The notes under the pieces were generated by a model. The model saw nothing but the letters and a program-made list of their open reading frames with translations, was not told the origin of the DNA and made no database searches. A stretch of 64,000 nucleotides of DNA from DAOUAG01 sp034432935. Lineage in GTDB: Bacteria; Chloroflexota; Dehalococcoidia; SM23-28-2; RBG-16-64-32. The stretch is taken from the NCBI GenBank assembly GCA_034432935.1, contig DAOUBD010000018.1, positions 80,549 to 144,548 of the forward strand, written 5' to 3'. The translations under genes were made by a program, and so were the position numbers. Below, one piece after another: positions 41,426 through 50,096 of this stretch (position 1 is its first letter; the number at the start of each line of letters is the position of its first letter).

Positions 41426-43134
41426 CCTCTCACGCGAGCGAGGACCGTCTCCACCGCCTGGCGCCTGGGAACTAGCTCGCTCTCGCTGGCGGTACGAGGT
41501 TTCATCTCGATACAGTCCTTCTCGAGGGTGCGCGGGCTAATGGTGAGGCGCAGGGGCATGCCCAAGAGGTCGGCATCGTTGAACTTGACGCCAGGGGTCT
41601 CCTCCCGGTCGTCGTACAGGACCGCCAGTCCTCGCTGCTGGAGCTCGTCGTAAAGCGCCTCGGCGGCCTGTGCCACTTCTGGGCGCTCTGGCTGGAGGGC
41701 GACGATGTGCGCGTGGAAGGGGGCGAGCTCCCGCGGCCAGACGATGCCCTTTTCGTCGTGGTTGGCCTCGATGACGGCGGCTAGCAGGCGTTCGACGCCG
41801 ATGCCATAGGAGCCCATGACGGCGGGGCGCAGGTTGCCCTGCGCGTCCTGGAAGGTGGCGCCCATCTTCTCCGAATAGAAGGTGCCGAGCTTGAAGACCT
41901 GCCCCATCTCGATGCCGTGGCGTTCGTCCATAGGCGTGCGGCACTGGGCGCAGGGGTAGCTCTCCTTGGCGAGCGCCACGTCGGCCACGATGTCGGCCTG
42001 CCAGTCGCGGCCGTAGTTGACGTTGAGGAGGTGGGTATCGGGCTTATTGGCTCCGGCCACCAGGTTGCGCTCCTGGGGCAGAAGGTCGTCAGCGACGACT
42101 TTGATGCCTCGGAGACCGACAGCGGAAGCCGACCCAGCCACGAAACCGTGGGCCTTCGCCTCCTCCTCTGGCATGTACCTGACCTCGACCGCCCCCAGGA
42201 CGCGCCGCAGTTTGGAGTCGTTGACGTCCATGTCGCCGCGGATGGCTACGAAGACGGGCTCGGTGTGGTCCCGGTATTCCGCGCTGTAGAAGACGGCCTT
42301 GCAGGTCTTGGACTCGGGTAGGCCGAGGTGCCGTGCCAGGTCGCGGATGGTGTAAAGGCCGGGCGTGGGGATCTCTTGCACCGGCACCGGCGCCTCGTTC
42401 GGATGGGCAGGCTCCTTGACGAAGGCGGCCACCTCCGCGTTGGCTGCATATCCGCAGGCGGGGCAGAGGAGGCAGGTGTCCTCGCCGTACTCCGTGAGGT
42501 ACAGGAACTCGTGGGTGTCCCTGCCGCCCATGGCGCCGGAGTCGGCCAGCACCGGCACCGTGGGCACCCCGCAACGGTCGAAGATGCGCTTGTAGGCGTC
42601 GAACATCTTGCGGTAAGAGACATCGAGCCCCTCATAGTCCGCATCGAAGGAGTAGAGGTCTTTCATAGTGAACTGCCGGAGTCTGATGATGCCCCCGCGG
42701 GGCCGCGGCTCGTCCCGGAACTTGGCGGCGATCTGGTAGACCAATAGAGGCAGGTCACGGTAGGAGCGCACGTTGCGCTTGAAGACTTCGACGAAGACCT
42801 CCTCGTGAGTGGGCCCCAGGACGAACTCGCGGTCGCGGTGGTCCTTGAGGCGGAAGAGGATGTCCTTCATGGTGACATCCCGGCCGGTCTGCTGGTAGAC
42901 CTCGATGGGGAGGACAGAGGGCATCACCATCTCCTGCCCGCCCTCGCGGTCCATCTCCTGTCGTATGATGTCCTCTATCTTCTGGAGGACACGGGTGGCC
43001 AAAGGGAGGTAGGCGTATACGCCGGCAGCCACCTGTTGCACCATGCCCGCTCGCAAGAGCAGGCGGTGTGAGGGTGTCTCTGCCTCGGCGGGGGCCTGCC
43101 GCAGCGTCTTGCCGAAAAGCACCGACATGCGCAT
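41422..43134 (-). CDS. proS: Prolyl-tRNA synthetase, bacterial type
   Basis: Class II synthetase of 570 residues charging tRNA-Pro. Motif 2 is seen as FRDEPRPRGGIIRLRQFTMKD near residue 140, and motif 3 as SYGIGVERLLAAVIEANHDE near residue 440. The editing (INS) domain is present between them, with CKAVFYSAEYRDHTEPVFV and the YbaK-like region of about 180 residues, so misacylated Ala should be cleared. The C-terminal anticodon-binding domain ends ETVLARVRG. Start ATG at 43134 (43128 is an alternative). Family length is normal. Confidence 0.95.
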   Translation of the reverse strand: MRMSVLFGKTLRQAPAEAETPSHRLLLRAGMVQQVAAGVYAYLPLATRVLQKIEDIIRQEMDREGGQEMVMPSVLPIEVYQQTGRDVTMKDILFRLKDHRDREFVLGPTHEEVFVEVFKRNVRSYRDLPLLVYQIAAKFRDEPRPRGGIIRLRQFTMKDLYSFDADYEGLDVSYRKMFDAYKRIFDRCGVPTVPVLADSGAMGGRDTHEFLYLTEYGEDTCLLCPACGYAANAEVAAFVKEPAHPNEAPVPVQEIPTPGLYTIRDLARHLGLPESKTCKAVFYSAEYRDHTEPVFVAIRGDMDVNDSKLRRVLGAVEVRYMPEEEAKAHGFVAGSASAVGLRGIKVVADDLLPQERNLVAGANKPDTHLLNVNYGRDWQADIVADVALAKESYPCAQCRTPMDERHGIEMGQVFKLGTFYSEKMGATFQDAQGNLRPAVMGSYGIGVERLLAAVIEANHDEKGIVWPRELAPFHAHIVALQPERPEVAQAAEALYDELQQRGLAVLYDDREETPGVKFNDADLLGMPLRLTISPRTLEKDCIEMKPRTASESELVPRRQAVETVLARVRG

Positions 43135-43271
43135 GGCTAGAGGATAAGGGGCTCGCCGCCAAAGGGTCAAAAGCTTGTACTGGGCCGGAACGGCAGGCAG
43201 GGGTGTACGGGATGTACCGGCCCGGCACACCTTCTTGTATTCAGCGGCAGGCGGTTGATATCCTGAAGGCG

Positions 43272-43997
43272 ATGTCGCGGATGGCGTTGCGCTGGGACCG
43301 CCGCACGGCTGCCGGAGCCTCTATCCTTGCCGCCTCAACTGCCATGCTGGCCTTCGGCCTCTTCAGCATCGTGGCGGCCTGGCGGAGCGGCGGTGCAGAG
43401 CTCCCCCACCAAGGCGACATTCAGGACATCTTGGCGGATTCCGCCTCCGCAGGCAGCGGAGAGACGGGCAGCGGCGCCCCCGGCGGCCCTGTCATCGCGC
43501 CGGTGCGCTTCCACATCCCGAGGCTCTATATCGACGCCCCGGTGGTCACCATGGGACTGGATGAGAACCTCATACCCCAGGTGCCGGACAGGCCGGATCA
43601 GATTGCCTGGTACGACTTCAGCGCACCCCCGGGGCGCGGAAGCAACGCCGTCTTCTCCGGGCACGTCGATTGGCAGACCCGCCAGGGAGACCCCATACCG
43701 GGCGTCTTCTACCGCCTGCGGGAGATGGAGATCGGCGACACCATCGATCTCACCCTGGCAGACGGAACGCGCCTGGAGTACAGGGTCACCGGCAACGTGG
43801 CAACGCCCTATGACGACCCCAACGTGATCAAGGCGATGCAACCCACTAACCGCGACGTCATCACCCTCATCACCTGTGGCGGGACATGGCTGCGGGATCC
43901 TAGTCAGAAGTTTGGCGGGAACTACAGCCACCGCATCATCGTACGTGCCGAGCTGGTAAAGGCTGGGGCGCCGGGCGACGGGAGCCAGGGTAGCTAG
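43272..43997 (+). CDS. Class E/F-like sortase
   Basis: A 241-residue sortase. One N-terminal helix (ILAASTAMLAFGLFSIVAAW) anchors it. The catalytic His is in AVFSGHVDWQTRQGD, the Cys in VITLITCGGTWLRD (TLxTC), and the Arg in YSHRIIVRAEL. Loop content is closest to sortases of the E or F groups of Actinobacteria and Chloroflexota. ATG at 43272 is preceded by GAAGG but only two bases away; ATG at 43281 is equally likely. It is convergent with a CAP-domain gene. No LPxTG substrate is obvious in the window. Confidence 0.82.
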   Translation: MSRMALRWDRRTAAGASILAASTAMLAFGLFSIVAAWRSGGAELPHQGDIQDILADSASAGSGETGSGAPGGPVIAPVRFHIPRLYIDAPVVTMGLDENLIPQVPDRPDQIAWYDFSAPPGRGSNAVFSGHVDWQTRQGDPIPGVFYRLREMEIGDTIDLTLADGTRLEYRVTGNVATPYDDPNVIKAMQPTNRDVITLITCGGTWLRDPSQKFGGNYSHRIIVRAELVKAGAPGDGSQGS

Positions 43998-45004
43998 AAG
44001 ATCTTCACGGGCCATGCGGCTACCGGCAGCCGGGCCCATATCGCCGGCCCTCCGGGCGGCCCGTATCCACCGGCCAAGCCATGCTGCCCTACCGATAGGT
44101 ACTTCTCCGCCAGGTACGACACCACCCGCAGCAGGGATGGTTCGCGTCCCACCACCATAAGCTGACGCCACCAGGGCTCCACCCACTGGGCGATCTGCCG
44201 CCACTGCGGCGGCGCCGTGGCAGAAACCACCGTGCGGACGGCCGAGGGGGCATCAGGCGCAGACGTTGGCGTTGCGCCCTCACCATCGGGCTGGACCGGC
44301 TGCTGGTCCTTAGCCGGCCGGTTAGCAGCCGCTGCCGGGTCCGGCGTCTCTGCGGGCGCAGGCTGGGGAGCGGCGTCTGGTGTCGGCGCTGGCGGCGGCG
44401 CGGGCTCAGGGTCTGGCGGAGGAGCTGGGGTCGGGGCCGGGGCCGGCGCAGGCGGCGGAGGAGGCGCTGGCGTCGGCGCTGGCGGGGGCGGCGGATCGTC
44501 TTGGCCCCCGAACTCTGTGGCCCAGTACCAGCCGAAGGTAGACCTTTCGTCGAAGGCGCGGGCGATGCCGATGACGGTGTAGTTGGCGCCCAGCATGTTG
44601 GCGTTATGCCCCGGCGAGCCCTTCCACAGGTCGAAGGCCGCCTGGGCGCCAGGCACCCCCGCCGCCAGGTTCTCTCCCTTCCAGGTGTTGTAGGTGTAGC
44701 CGAAGTCGGCCATGCGCACGAAGGGATCGCGGCCCAGGGAGTCCGTGTGGCTGAAGTAGTTGTTGGCAGCCATATCTTGGGCCATCCAGCGGGCTGCCTC
44801 ATTCAGAGTGTTGTTCAGCGTCAAGGCGCCCAGTCCGTTGGCAGCGCGGTACTGATTGATGAGTTCCAGGAACCGCGCCTCCTCGCTGTCCAGAGCCGCG
44901 GCGCGGCCTGGCGCTGCCGTTGCTACTATGACTGCGATGACCAGAGCCAGGAGGCCCAAGAAGGCTGAGCGGATGCGGGCCCTGCCAGCCCCACGGCTTC
45001 CCAT
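43994..45004 (-). CDS. Secreted CAP-domain protein with Pro/Ala-rich linker
   Basis: A 336-residue exported protein with an N-terminal signal peptide (GLLALVIAVIVATAAPGRAA) and a CAP/SCP domain (residues 40-165): LINQYRAANGLGALTLNNTL, HTDSLGRDPF, GENLAAG, and SPGHNANMLGANYTVIGIA, the expected sequence marks. A long Pro/Ala/Thr region follows (about residues 165-240) and an unrecognised C-terminal domain of about 90 residues ending WPVKIF. CAP domains in bacteria have varied, mostly unknown extracellular roles. It is divergent from rsmG. Confidence 0.83.
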   Translation of the reverse strand: MGSRGAGRARIRSAFLGLLALVIAVIVATAAPGRAAALDSEEARFLELINQYRAANGLGALTLNNTLNEAARWMAQDMAANNYFSHTDSLGRDPFVRMADFGYTYNTWKGENLAAGVPGAQAAFDLWKGSPGHNANMLGANYTVIGIARAFDERSTFGWYWATEFGGQDDPPPPPAPTPAPPPPPAPAPAPTPAPPPDPEPAPPPAPTPDAAPQPAPAETPDPAAAANRPAKDQQPVQPDGEGATPTSAPDAPSAVRTVVSATAPPQWRQIAQWVEPWWRQLMVVGREPSLLRVVSYLAEKYLSVGQHGLAGGYGPPGGPAIWARLPVAAWPVKIF

Positions 45005-45008
45005 GTGC

Positions 45009-45014
45009 TATACT
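45009..45014 (+). promoter_or_regulatory. Extended -10 of the rsmG promoter
   Basis: TGC followed by TATACT on the plus strand. The leader to rsmG is at least 130 bases and includes a strong GC hairpin pair at 45031-45057 (CCCCCT-CTG-AGGGGG, then CCCC-GCTT-GGGG). This may affect rsmG expression, but no known riboswitch is recognised. Confidence 0.5.
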
Positions 45015-45149
45015 CCAGACAGTTGGAGCTCCCCCTCTGAGGGGGCCCCGCTTGGGGGCGAGGAATCTTGGTTCCCAGGCCTGCTTCCTCGTCCCTTTCT
45101 TATGTCTCCTGTAAGGGTGGACGGCCCATCGGCGGCGCCGTTACCGGGC

Positions 45150-45896
45150 ATGGGGCCCCATGACAGTTCGCAGTTGGTTAAGGTTCACGTGGGCGGGGAA
45201 GAAGAATCCCTTTGGGCCTCGGGTCTGACACCAGAGCAGAGAGCCCTCTTCAACTCCTATCGCCAGCTCCTGATTGCCCACCGCGGGCGAGCGGCCCTCA
45301 TCTCCCGGGCCTCCGCCGAGGCTGTGGAGCGACGCCACTTCGGCGAGTCATTGGCGCTGCTGCGGGCTCTGGAGGAGGCCGGCGCGTTGGCGTCGCCGGC
45401 CATCGACATCGGCACCGGGGCCGGTTTCCCGGGCGTGCCCATCAAGATCGTCCGGCCGGAGCTGCGCCTGACGCTTCTGGAGGCAACGGGCAAGAAGGCG
45501 GCCTTCCTCGCCCGCTTGGTGGAGACCCTAGGACTGCGCGACATCTTGGTGGTTCAGGGCCGGGCCGAAGAAGTAGGCCACAATCCCTCCCACCGGGAGC
45601 GTTATCTCCTTGCCCTGGCCCGGGCCGTAGCCCCCCTGCGAGTGCTGGTGGAGCTGGCCCTGCCCTTTCTCCAGGTAGGCGGCATCCTCGCCACCCCGAA
45701 GGGCAGCGGGGCCCGCCGGGAGGTAGAGGAGGCGACGAAGGCCCTAGAGACCTGCGGCGGCAGAGTGGAGGCCGTGCGCCCTTTGCCTCTGCCCGTTGAG
45801 GGCCCCGTGCCGATCCTGGTGCTGGTGCGCAAGGTGGCCCCGACGCCGGCGCATCTGCCCAGGCGCCCTGGCATACCGGCGAAGCGCCCCCTGTAG
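45150..45896 (+). CDS. rsmG: 16S rRNA (guanine-527-N7)-methyltransferase
   Basis: Methylates G527 of 16S rRNA. The conserved core reads LTPEQRALFNSYRQLLIAHR near residue 25 and AIDIGTGAGFPGVPIKIVRP near residue 75, the SAM-binding GxGxGFPG. RELRLTLLE, ATGKKAAFLARLVETLG and a LPFLQVGG strand follow. The start is unclear: ATG at 45102, ATG at 45150, or GTG at 45189 (AAGG five bases upstream, and the one that gives the usual N-terminal length). The middle one is given. It is followed by a Yip1-like gene. Confidence 0.9.
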   Translation: MGPHDSSQLVKVHVGGEEESLWASGLTPEQRALFNSYRQLLIAHRGRAALISRASAEAVERRHFGESLALLRALEEAGALASPAIDIGTGAGFPGVPIKIVRPELRLTLLEATGKKAAFLARLVETLGLRDILVVQGRAEEVGHNPSHRERYLLALARAVAPLRVLVELALPFLQVGGILATPKGSGARREVEEATKALETCGGRVEAVRPLPLPVEGPVPILVLVRKVAPTPAHLPRRPGIPAKRPL

Positions 45897-46004
45897 ACGC
45901 CAACCGCGGTGTCTGCGCAGAGAGGGCTCCTTGACCGGGGCGGCGAGACATTATGGCGGCTAACGGGTAGAATGTGTGCCGATGCGCCGGTTGCGGAAAG
46001 CAAG

Positions 46005-46625
46005 ATGAAGAGGACCCGCTACCAAGGCACGAACTGGGCAACCGTCGGATCCTGGGTGGCCAGGGTCTTACGGGCCGACTTTTCGGTCTTCGAGGAGGTA
46101 CGCGGGGACCCGTCGGCAACTATCGGGGCCATGGCTGTCGTCTTGGGGGCCAGCCTGCTGGCGGGTGTTGGCTCCTGGCTGTGGGCAGCCCAGCATGAGT
46201 TCATGGACTCCGGTAAGGTCTTCCTGGAGTCCACCCTAGCGGGGAGCATCGCCCAGACGGCGGTCTGGTTCCTATGGGTGTACCTCGCATACCAGGTGTT
46301 GGCCAGGGGCTACGGGGCCCGGGTGGGGTTCGCTGAGCTGGTGAGGGTGATGGGGTTTGCCTTCGCTCCGGTGGCCTTGAGCATCCTGGTGGCCGTCACC
46401 AGCCTGGCCGTCCCCTTCGGGGTGATCGCCTTCAGCATGGCCGTGCTCTTCGCCAACGTCGCCATCCAGCAGGCGGCGGAGGTCGAGACGCGGGAAGCCA
46501 CCTTGGCCAACCTCACGGGCTTCGCCGCCTTCGTCATCGCCATGGGCGTCCTGGCCAACGTCTGGGAGATCAGCTCCTTGGGCGGCCTGGCGCCGGGCAT
46601 CCTCTTCTTCGCCCTGGACATATGA
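46005..46625 (+). CDS. Yip1-family membrane protein
   Basis: A 206-residue membrane protein with a short soluble N-terminus and about five hydrophobic segments (e.g. AMAVVLGASLLAGVGSWLW, IAQTAVWFLWVYLAYQVL, FAPVALSILVAVTSLAVPF). FEEVRGDPSAT before the first helix and the LVRVMGFAFAP segment are typical of the Yip1 domain group. ATG at 46005 has GGAAAG upstream; earlier in-frame ATGs overlap a TAGAAT -10. Function in bacteria is not established. Confidence 0.7.
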   Translation: MKRTRYQGTNWATVGSWVARVLRADFSVFEEVRGDPSATIGAMAVVLGASLLAGVGSWLWAAQHEFMDSGKVFLESTLAGSIAQTAVWFLWVYLAYQVLARGYGARVGFAELVRVMGFAFAPVALSILVAVTSLAVPFGVIAFSMAVLFANVAIQQAAEVETREATLANLTGFAAFVIAMGVLANVWEISSLGGLAPGILFFALDI

Positions 46626-46702
46626 GCGCGGACCGCTGGCAGCCGGAGGGGGCACGGGCCAGCGGATAGAAATCGCCCCTCCTGGTAAGAAGGGAGCATC
46701 GC

Positions 46703-47974
46703 TTGCGGGGGGATTTCCCGCCCCAGAGGCGGGCAGCTCTAGAGAGCAACATCTGGAAATATTACGTCTTCGACTTCTTTTTGAACTTTCAGCTCTGGTT
46801 CCCCATCTGGATCATCTATCTCACGGAGGAGCGGGGGCTGACCATAAGCCAGGTGACCCTGATCGACGTGCCCTTCTGGCTGAGCATGATAGTGCTCCAG
46901 GTGCCGGCGGCGGCGATAGCGGACCGTTGGGGCCGCAAGCCCACCCTCATCCTCTCCGCCGCCGTATTCACCTTCGCCATTACCTTCTTCGGGCTGGCGA
47001 CGAACTTCTGGCTGATACTGGCCTCATATCTTGCCTGGGGCATCGGCTTCGCCCTGGTCTCGGGGACAGAATCTGCCTTCATATATGACACCTTGAAGGA
47101 GCTGGGTAAGGAGGGCGAGTACCAGCGGATCTACGGGCGCGGCTGGGCGGTGGCCATGGTGGCTTCCTTGGGCGGCACCCTTCTGGGCGCGCCAGTGGCT
47201 GCCGCTACTAGCCTCGCCTTCCCGATAATCCTGAGCGGTGGCCTCACAGGCTTGGCCCTGGCCGCAGCCGTGACCTTCGTAGAGCCACTACCTGGCGAGC
47301 GGGGTGAACACGGCCCCTCTTACGGTGAGATCATCCGTGAGAGCGCCTCCATCGTGCGGCGCGACGGCGCCGTCCGCTACTCCCTCCTCTACTTCGGCGT
47401 CATGACGGTGGGAGCCGTGGGCACCATCTTCTTCTTCCAGCCCTTTTTGGTCCACCACGGGGCCAGCCTGGGCTCCGTGGGGCTCTGGCAGACGCCCATG
47501 CGGCTCGCCGGCATCGCCGGGGCGCTGGCCGCCCACCGGATGATAGTGCGCCTAGGGGAACGCTGGACCTTCTGGTCGGCCACCGCCGCCACCGTTGCGG
47601 CCTATCTGGTGCTGGCGGGGTGGGACTCCATCTACGCCCAGGCGATGTTCCCCATCATCAACTTCGCGGCCGTCCTGATGCAGCCCGCCATCACGGACTA
47701 CCTCAATCGCAGGGTCTCGAGCGAGCAGCGCGCCACGGTCGTCTCCCTCACCAACCTGATCCGCTCCGTGGTGCTTGTGCCCAGCGCGCCAGCCATGGGC
47801 GCCCTGGCGCAGGAGTCGCTGGCTCTGGGCTTCTTGGCGGGCGGCGCCATCATAGCCGCCCTGGGGCTGCCCCTTATGCTCCTCTGGACGCCGCACCTGG
47901 ACCGCGGAGCCAGGGAGCCGGCAGAGGCGGCCGAGAGCCTGGCGCTGGCGGCAGATCCGCTGGGAGACGATTAG
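46703..47974 (+). CDS. Major facilitator superfamily transporter
   Basis: A 423-residue transporter with twelve predicted membrane segments. The first loop motif IADRWGRKPTLILSA near residue 70 is the MFS signature, and RLGERWTFWSATAAT is the half-repeat in the second bundle. The N-terminus starts at a TTG at 46703 with AAGGGAG six bases upstream. No ligand-specific motif is recognised, so efflux or uptake of small molecules remains open. It stands between the Yip1-like gene and pncA, with a 20-base-loop inverted repeat after it (CCGGCGG/CCGCCGG). Confidence 0.85.
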   Translation: MRGDFPPQRRAALESNIWKYYVFDFFLNFQLWFPIWIIYLTEERGLTISQVTLIDVPFWLSMIVLQVPAAAIADRWGRKPTLILSAAVFTFAITFFGLATNFWLILASYLAWGIGFALVSGTESAFIYDTLKELGKEGEYQRIYGRGWAVAMVASLGGTLLGAPVAAATSLAFPIILSGGLTGLALAAAVTFVEPLPGERGEHGPSYGEIIRESASIVRRDGAVRYSLLYFGVMTVGAVGTIFFFQPFLVHHGASLGSVGLWQTPMRLAGIAGALAAHRMIVRLGERWTFWSATAATVAAYLVLAGWDSIYAQAMFPIINFAAVLMQPAITDYLNRRVSSEQRATVVSLTNLIRSVVLVPSAPAMGALAQESLALGFLAGGAIIAALGLPLMLLWTPHLDRGAREPAEAAESLALAADPLGDD

Positions 47975-48060
47975 ATTCCGGCGGCATCAGCCCCTAGGGC
48001 CGGCACCCCGCCGGAGTGGCCCCGGGCGAACGCTTCCTCCATCTCCCATTCCGCTACCCT

Positions 48061-48086
48061 GGCGCCCTATAATTACCAATAGCGCC
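48061..48086 (+). promoter_or_regulatory. pncA promoter with overlapping inverted repeat
   Basis: TATAAT at 48068-48073 lies 37 bases before the pncA ATG. It is flanked by GGCGC (48061) and GCGCC (48082-48086), with CTAT and ATAG as further partial symmetry. A 26-base imperfect palindrome thus covers the -10, a plausible operator for a regulator of NAD salvage. Confidence 0.45.
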
Positions 48087-48109
48087 GCCTGGAAACGGAG
48101 CAAGGACCG

Positions 48110-48664
48110 ATGCCGGAATCTTCTCCCCAGTCAGGCCCCACAGTAGTCATCGTTGTGGACATGGTCCGGGGCTTCTGCGAGGAGGGCCGCTCCCTATACG
48201 TGGGGCCCGCCATCCGTGAGATCGTTCCTCCCATCCGTGATCTGCTGCGGCGGGAAAAAGAGGCCGGTTCTCACATAATCTTCCTTGCGGACACCCACGA
48301 CCCCGATGACCTGGAGTTCAAGATGTTTCCCCCGCACTGCATCCGGGGCACGGAGGAGGCCGAGGTGATCCCGGAGCTGCGCGAGTTCGCCGAAGAGATC
48401 ATCCCCAAGCGCCGTTTCAGCGGCTTCTTTGAAACGAACCTAGCGCAGCGTCTCGAAGAGTTGCGACCCCGGAAGATCATCATCGTGGGCGACTGCACCA
48501 ACATCTGCGTCCTCTACACGGCCGCCGATGCCCGCAACCGGGACTACGAAGTCGAGGTGCCCGCCGATTGCGTCGCCACCTTCGACCCCGAGGCCCACGA
48601 GTTTGCCCTCAAGCAGATGGAGACAGTTCTTGGAGTCAAGGTCACCCGCTGCGCCACCGCCTGA
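48110..48664 (+). CDS. pncA: Isochorismatase-family amidohydrolase, likely nicotinamidase
   Basis: A 184-residue cysteine hydrolase that probably deamidates nicotinamide to nicotinate. The catalytic triad is visible: Asp in VIVVDMVRGF (residue 17), Lys in IIPKRRFSGFFE, and Cys in VGDCTNICVLYTA near residue 130. The metal-binding DTHDPDD and FPPHCIRGTEE support nicotinamidase. The next gene in the operon is pncB, which uses nicotinate. The ATG has GGAGCAAGGA upstream. The call is stronger than for a generic isochorismatase because of this pair. Confidence 0.86.
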   Translation: MPESSPQSGPTVVIVVDMVRGFCEEGRSLYVGPAIREIVPPIRDLLRREKEAGSHIIFLADTHDPDDLEFKMFPPHCIRGTEEAEVIPELREFAEEIIPKRRFSGFFETNLAQRLEELRPRKIIIVGDCTNICVLYTAADARNRDYEVEVPADCVATFDPEAHEFALKQMETVLGVKVTRCATA

Positions 48665-50036
48665 CCTCCTCAGCCAACCCGGCCTAGGACTTATCACAGA
48701 CCTCTACGAGCTCACCATGGCCCAGGCCTATTTCCAGCAAGGGCTCACTGCGCCCGCATCCTTCTCCCTCTTCGTCCGCCGCATGCCGCCCCAGCGCCCT
48801 TACCTGGTGGCCGCCGGGCTCGAGGGCGCCCTGGACTTCCTTAGCAACCTACGCTTCCCACCCGCTGCCATCGATTACTTGAGGTCGACGGGCATCTTCT
48901 CCGAGGCTTTTCTCGAGTATCTCGCCGGCCTGAGGTTCACCGGCGATGTCTGGGCTATCCCGGAGGGCCGCGTCGTCTTCGCCAACGAGCCGCTCGTGGA
49001 GGTCACCGCCCCCGTCATCGAAGCCCAACTGGTGGAGACCTTCCTCATCAATCAGATCAACCTCCATACCCTGCTGGCTACCAAGGCCGCGCGCTGCGTG
49101 GTCGCCGCCCGGGGCCGGGCCGTCGTAGACTTCACCCTCCGCCGCGCCCAGGGGATCGACGCCGGCCTGGCCGCTGCCCGCGCTGGCTGGATCGCTGGGT
49201 TTCAGGGCACCTCCAACGTCCTCGCCGGCCAGCTCTACGGCATCCCCGTCTCAGGCACTATGGCCCATTCCTTCGTCACAGCCTTCGAAAGCGAGACCGA
49301 GGCCTTCCGCTCTTTCGCTGCATCCTTCCCCGACCGCTGCATTCTGCTGATCGACACCTACGACACCCTCAAGGGCGCCGAGAAGGCGGCCATTGTGGCC
49401 AAGGAGATGGAAGCTCGCGGGCAACGTCTTCAAGGCGTACGCCTGGACAGCGGCGATCTCCTCGAACTCAGCCGCCACGTCCGTCGCATACTGGATAGCG
49501 CCGGTCTTGGCTACGTCCGCATCTTTGCCAGCGGCGGGCTCGACGAAAACGAGGTCGGCGCCCTGGTGGCGGCCGGCGCCCCCATCGACGCCTTCGGGGT
49601 CGGCACCAAGTTCGGCGTCTCTGGCGATGCTCCCTGGCTGGACATCGCCTATAAAATGGTCGAGTTCGACGGGCGACCCGTCCTCAAGCTCAGCCCCGGC
49701 AAGCGCTCCTTGCCCGGACGCAAACAGGTTTTCCGCCAGCTAGGGGATGACGGGCGCATGCTCCGCGATGTTCTCGCCGCCAGGGATGACGCCGGCCAAG
49801 CTGGCCAGCCCCTGCTGGTAGAGGTCATGCGGAACGGCGAAGTTCGCCATCACGAGTCCTTGGAGCAGATCCGCCAGCGTTGCGCCGGAGAGCTGGCGAG
49901 GCTCCCAGACGGGCTCAAGGCCATCGCCACTACCCACGAGTACCCCGTGGAGATCAGCGATGGCCTCAAGGAGCTGGCCGGGGAGGTCGCCTCCAAGATC
50001 GAAGAGCTTTCGGAACGCGAACTCGGCGAGAGCTGA
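48630..50036 (+). CDS. pncB: Nicotinate phosphoribosyltransferase
   Basis: Converts nicotinate and PRPP to nicotinate mononucleotide. The family opening GLITDLYELTMAQAYFQQGL lies near residue 20. FTLRRAQGIDAGLAAARAGW and FQGTSNVLAGQLYGIPVSGT are present, as is VRLDSGDLLELSR near residue 270. FASGGLDENEV and FGVGTKFGVS close the active site. The start is TTG at 48630 with GGAG seven bases upstream, giving 468 residues and a 35-base overlap with pncA. The frame is open to 48528 inside pncA, which is unlikely. Confidence 0.92.
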   Translation: MESRSPAAPPPDLLSQPGLGLITDLYELTMAQAYFQQGLTAPASFSLFVRRMPPQRPYLVAAGLEGALDFLSNLRFPPAAIDYLRSTGIFSEAFLEYLAGLRFTGDVWAIPEGRVVFANEPLVEVTAPVIEAQLVETFLINQINLHTLLATKAARCVVAARGRAVVDFTLRRAQGIDAGLAAARAGWIAGFQGTSNVLAGQLYGIPVSGTMAHSFVTAFESETEAFRSFAASFPDRCILLIDTYDTLKGAEKAAIVAKEMEARGQRLQGVRLDSGDLLELSRHVRRILDSAGLGYVRIFASGGLDENEVGALVAAGAPIDAFGVGTKFGVSGDAPWLDIAYKMVEFDGRPVLKLSPGKRSLPGRKQVFRQLGDDGRMLRDVLAARDDAGQAGQPLLVEVMRNGEVRHHESLEQIRQRCAGELARLPDGLKAIATTHEYPVEISDGLKELAGEVASKIEELSERELGES

Positions 50037-50096
50037 GGGGCTGCGGAGGCGGTCTCCAGCGGCCTTCCGCAGTGGCCGTCACTCGCTCCTACGCCC

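Noticed and set aside
47977..48015. Terminator after the MFS gene
   Set aside because: An inverted repeat (CCGGCGG/CCGCCGG) exists, but there is no U tract and the loop is about 20 bases, so it is not called.
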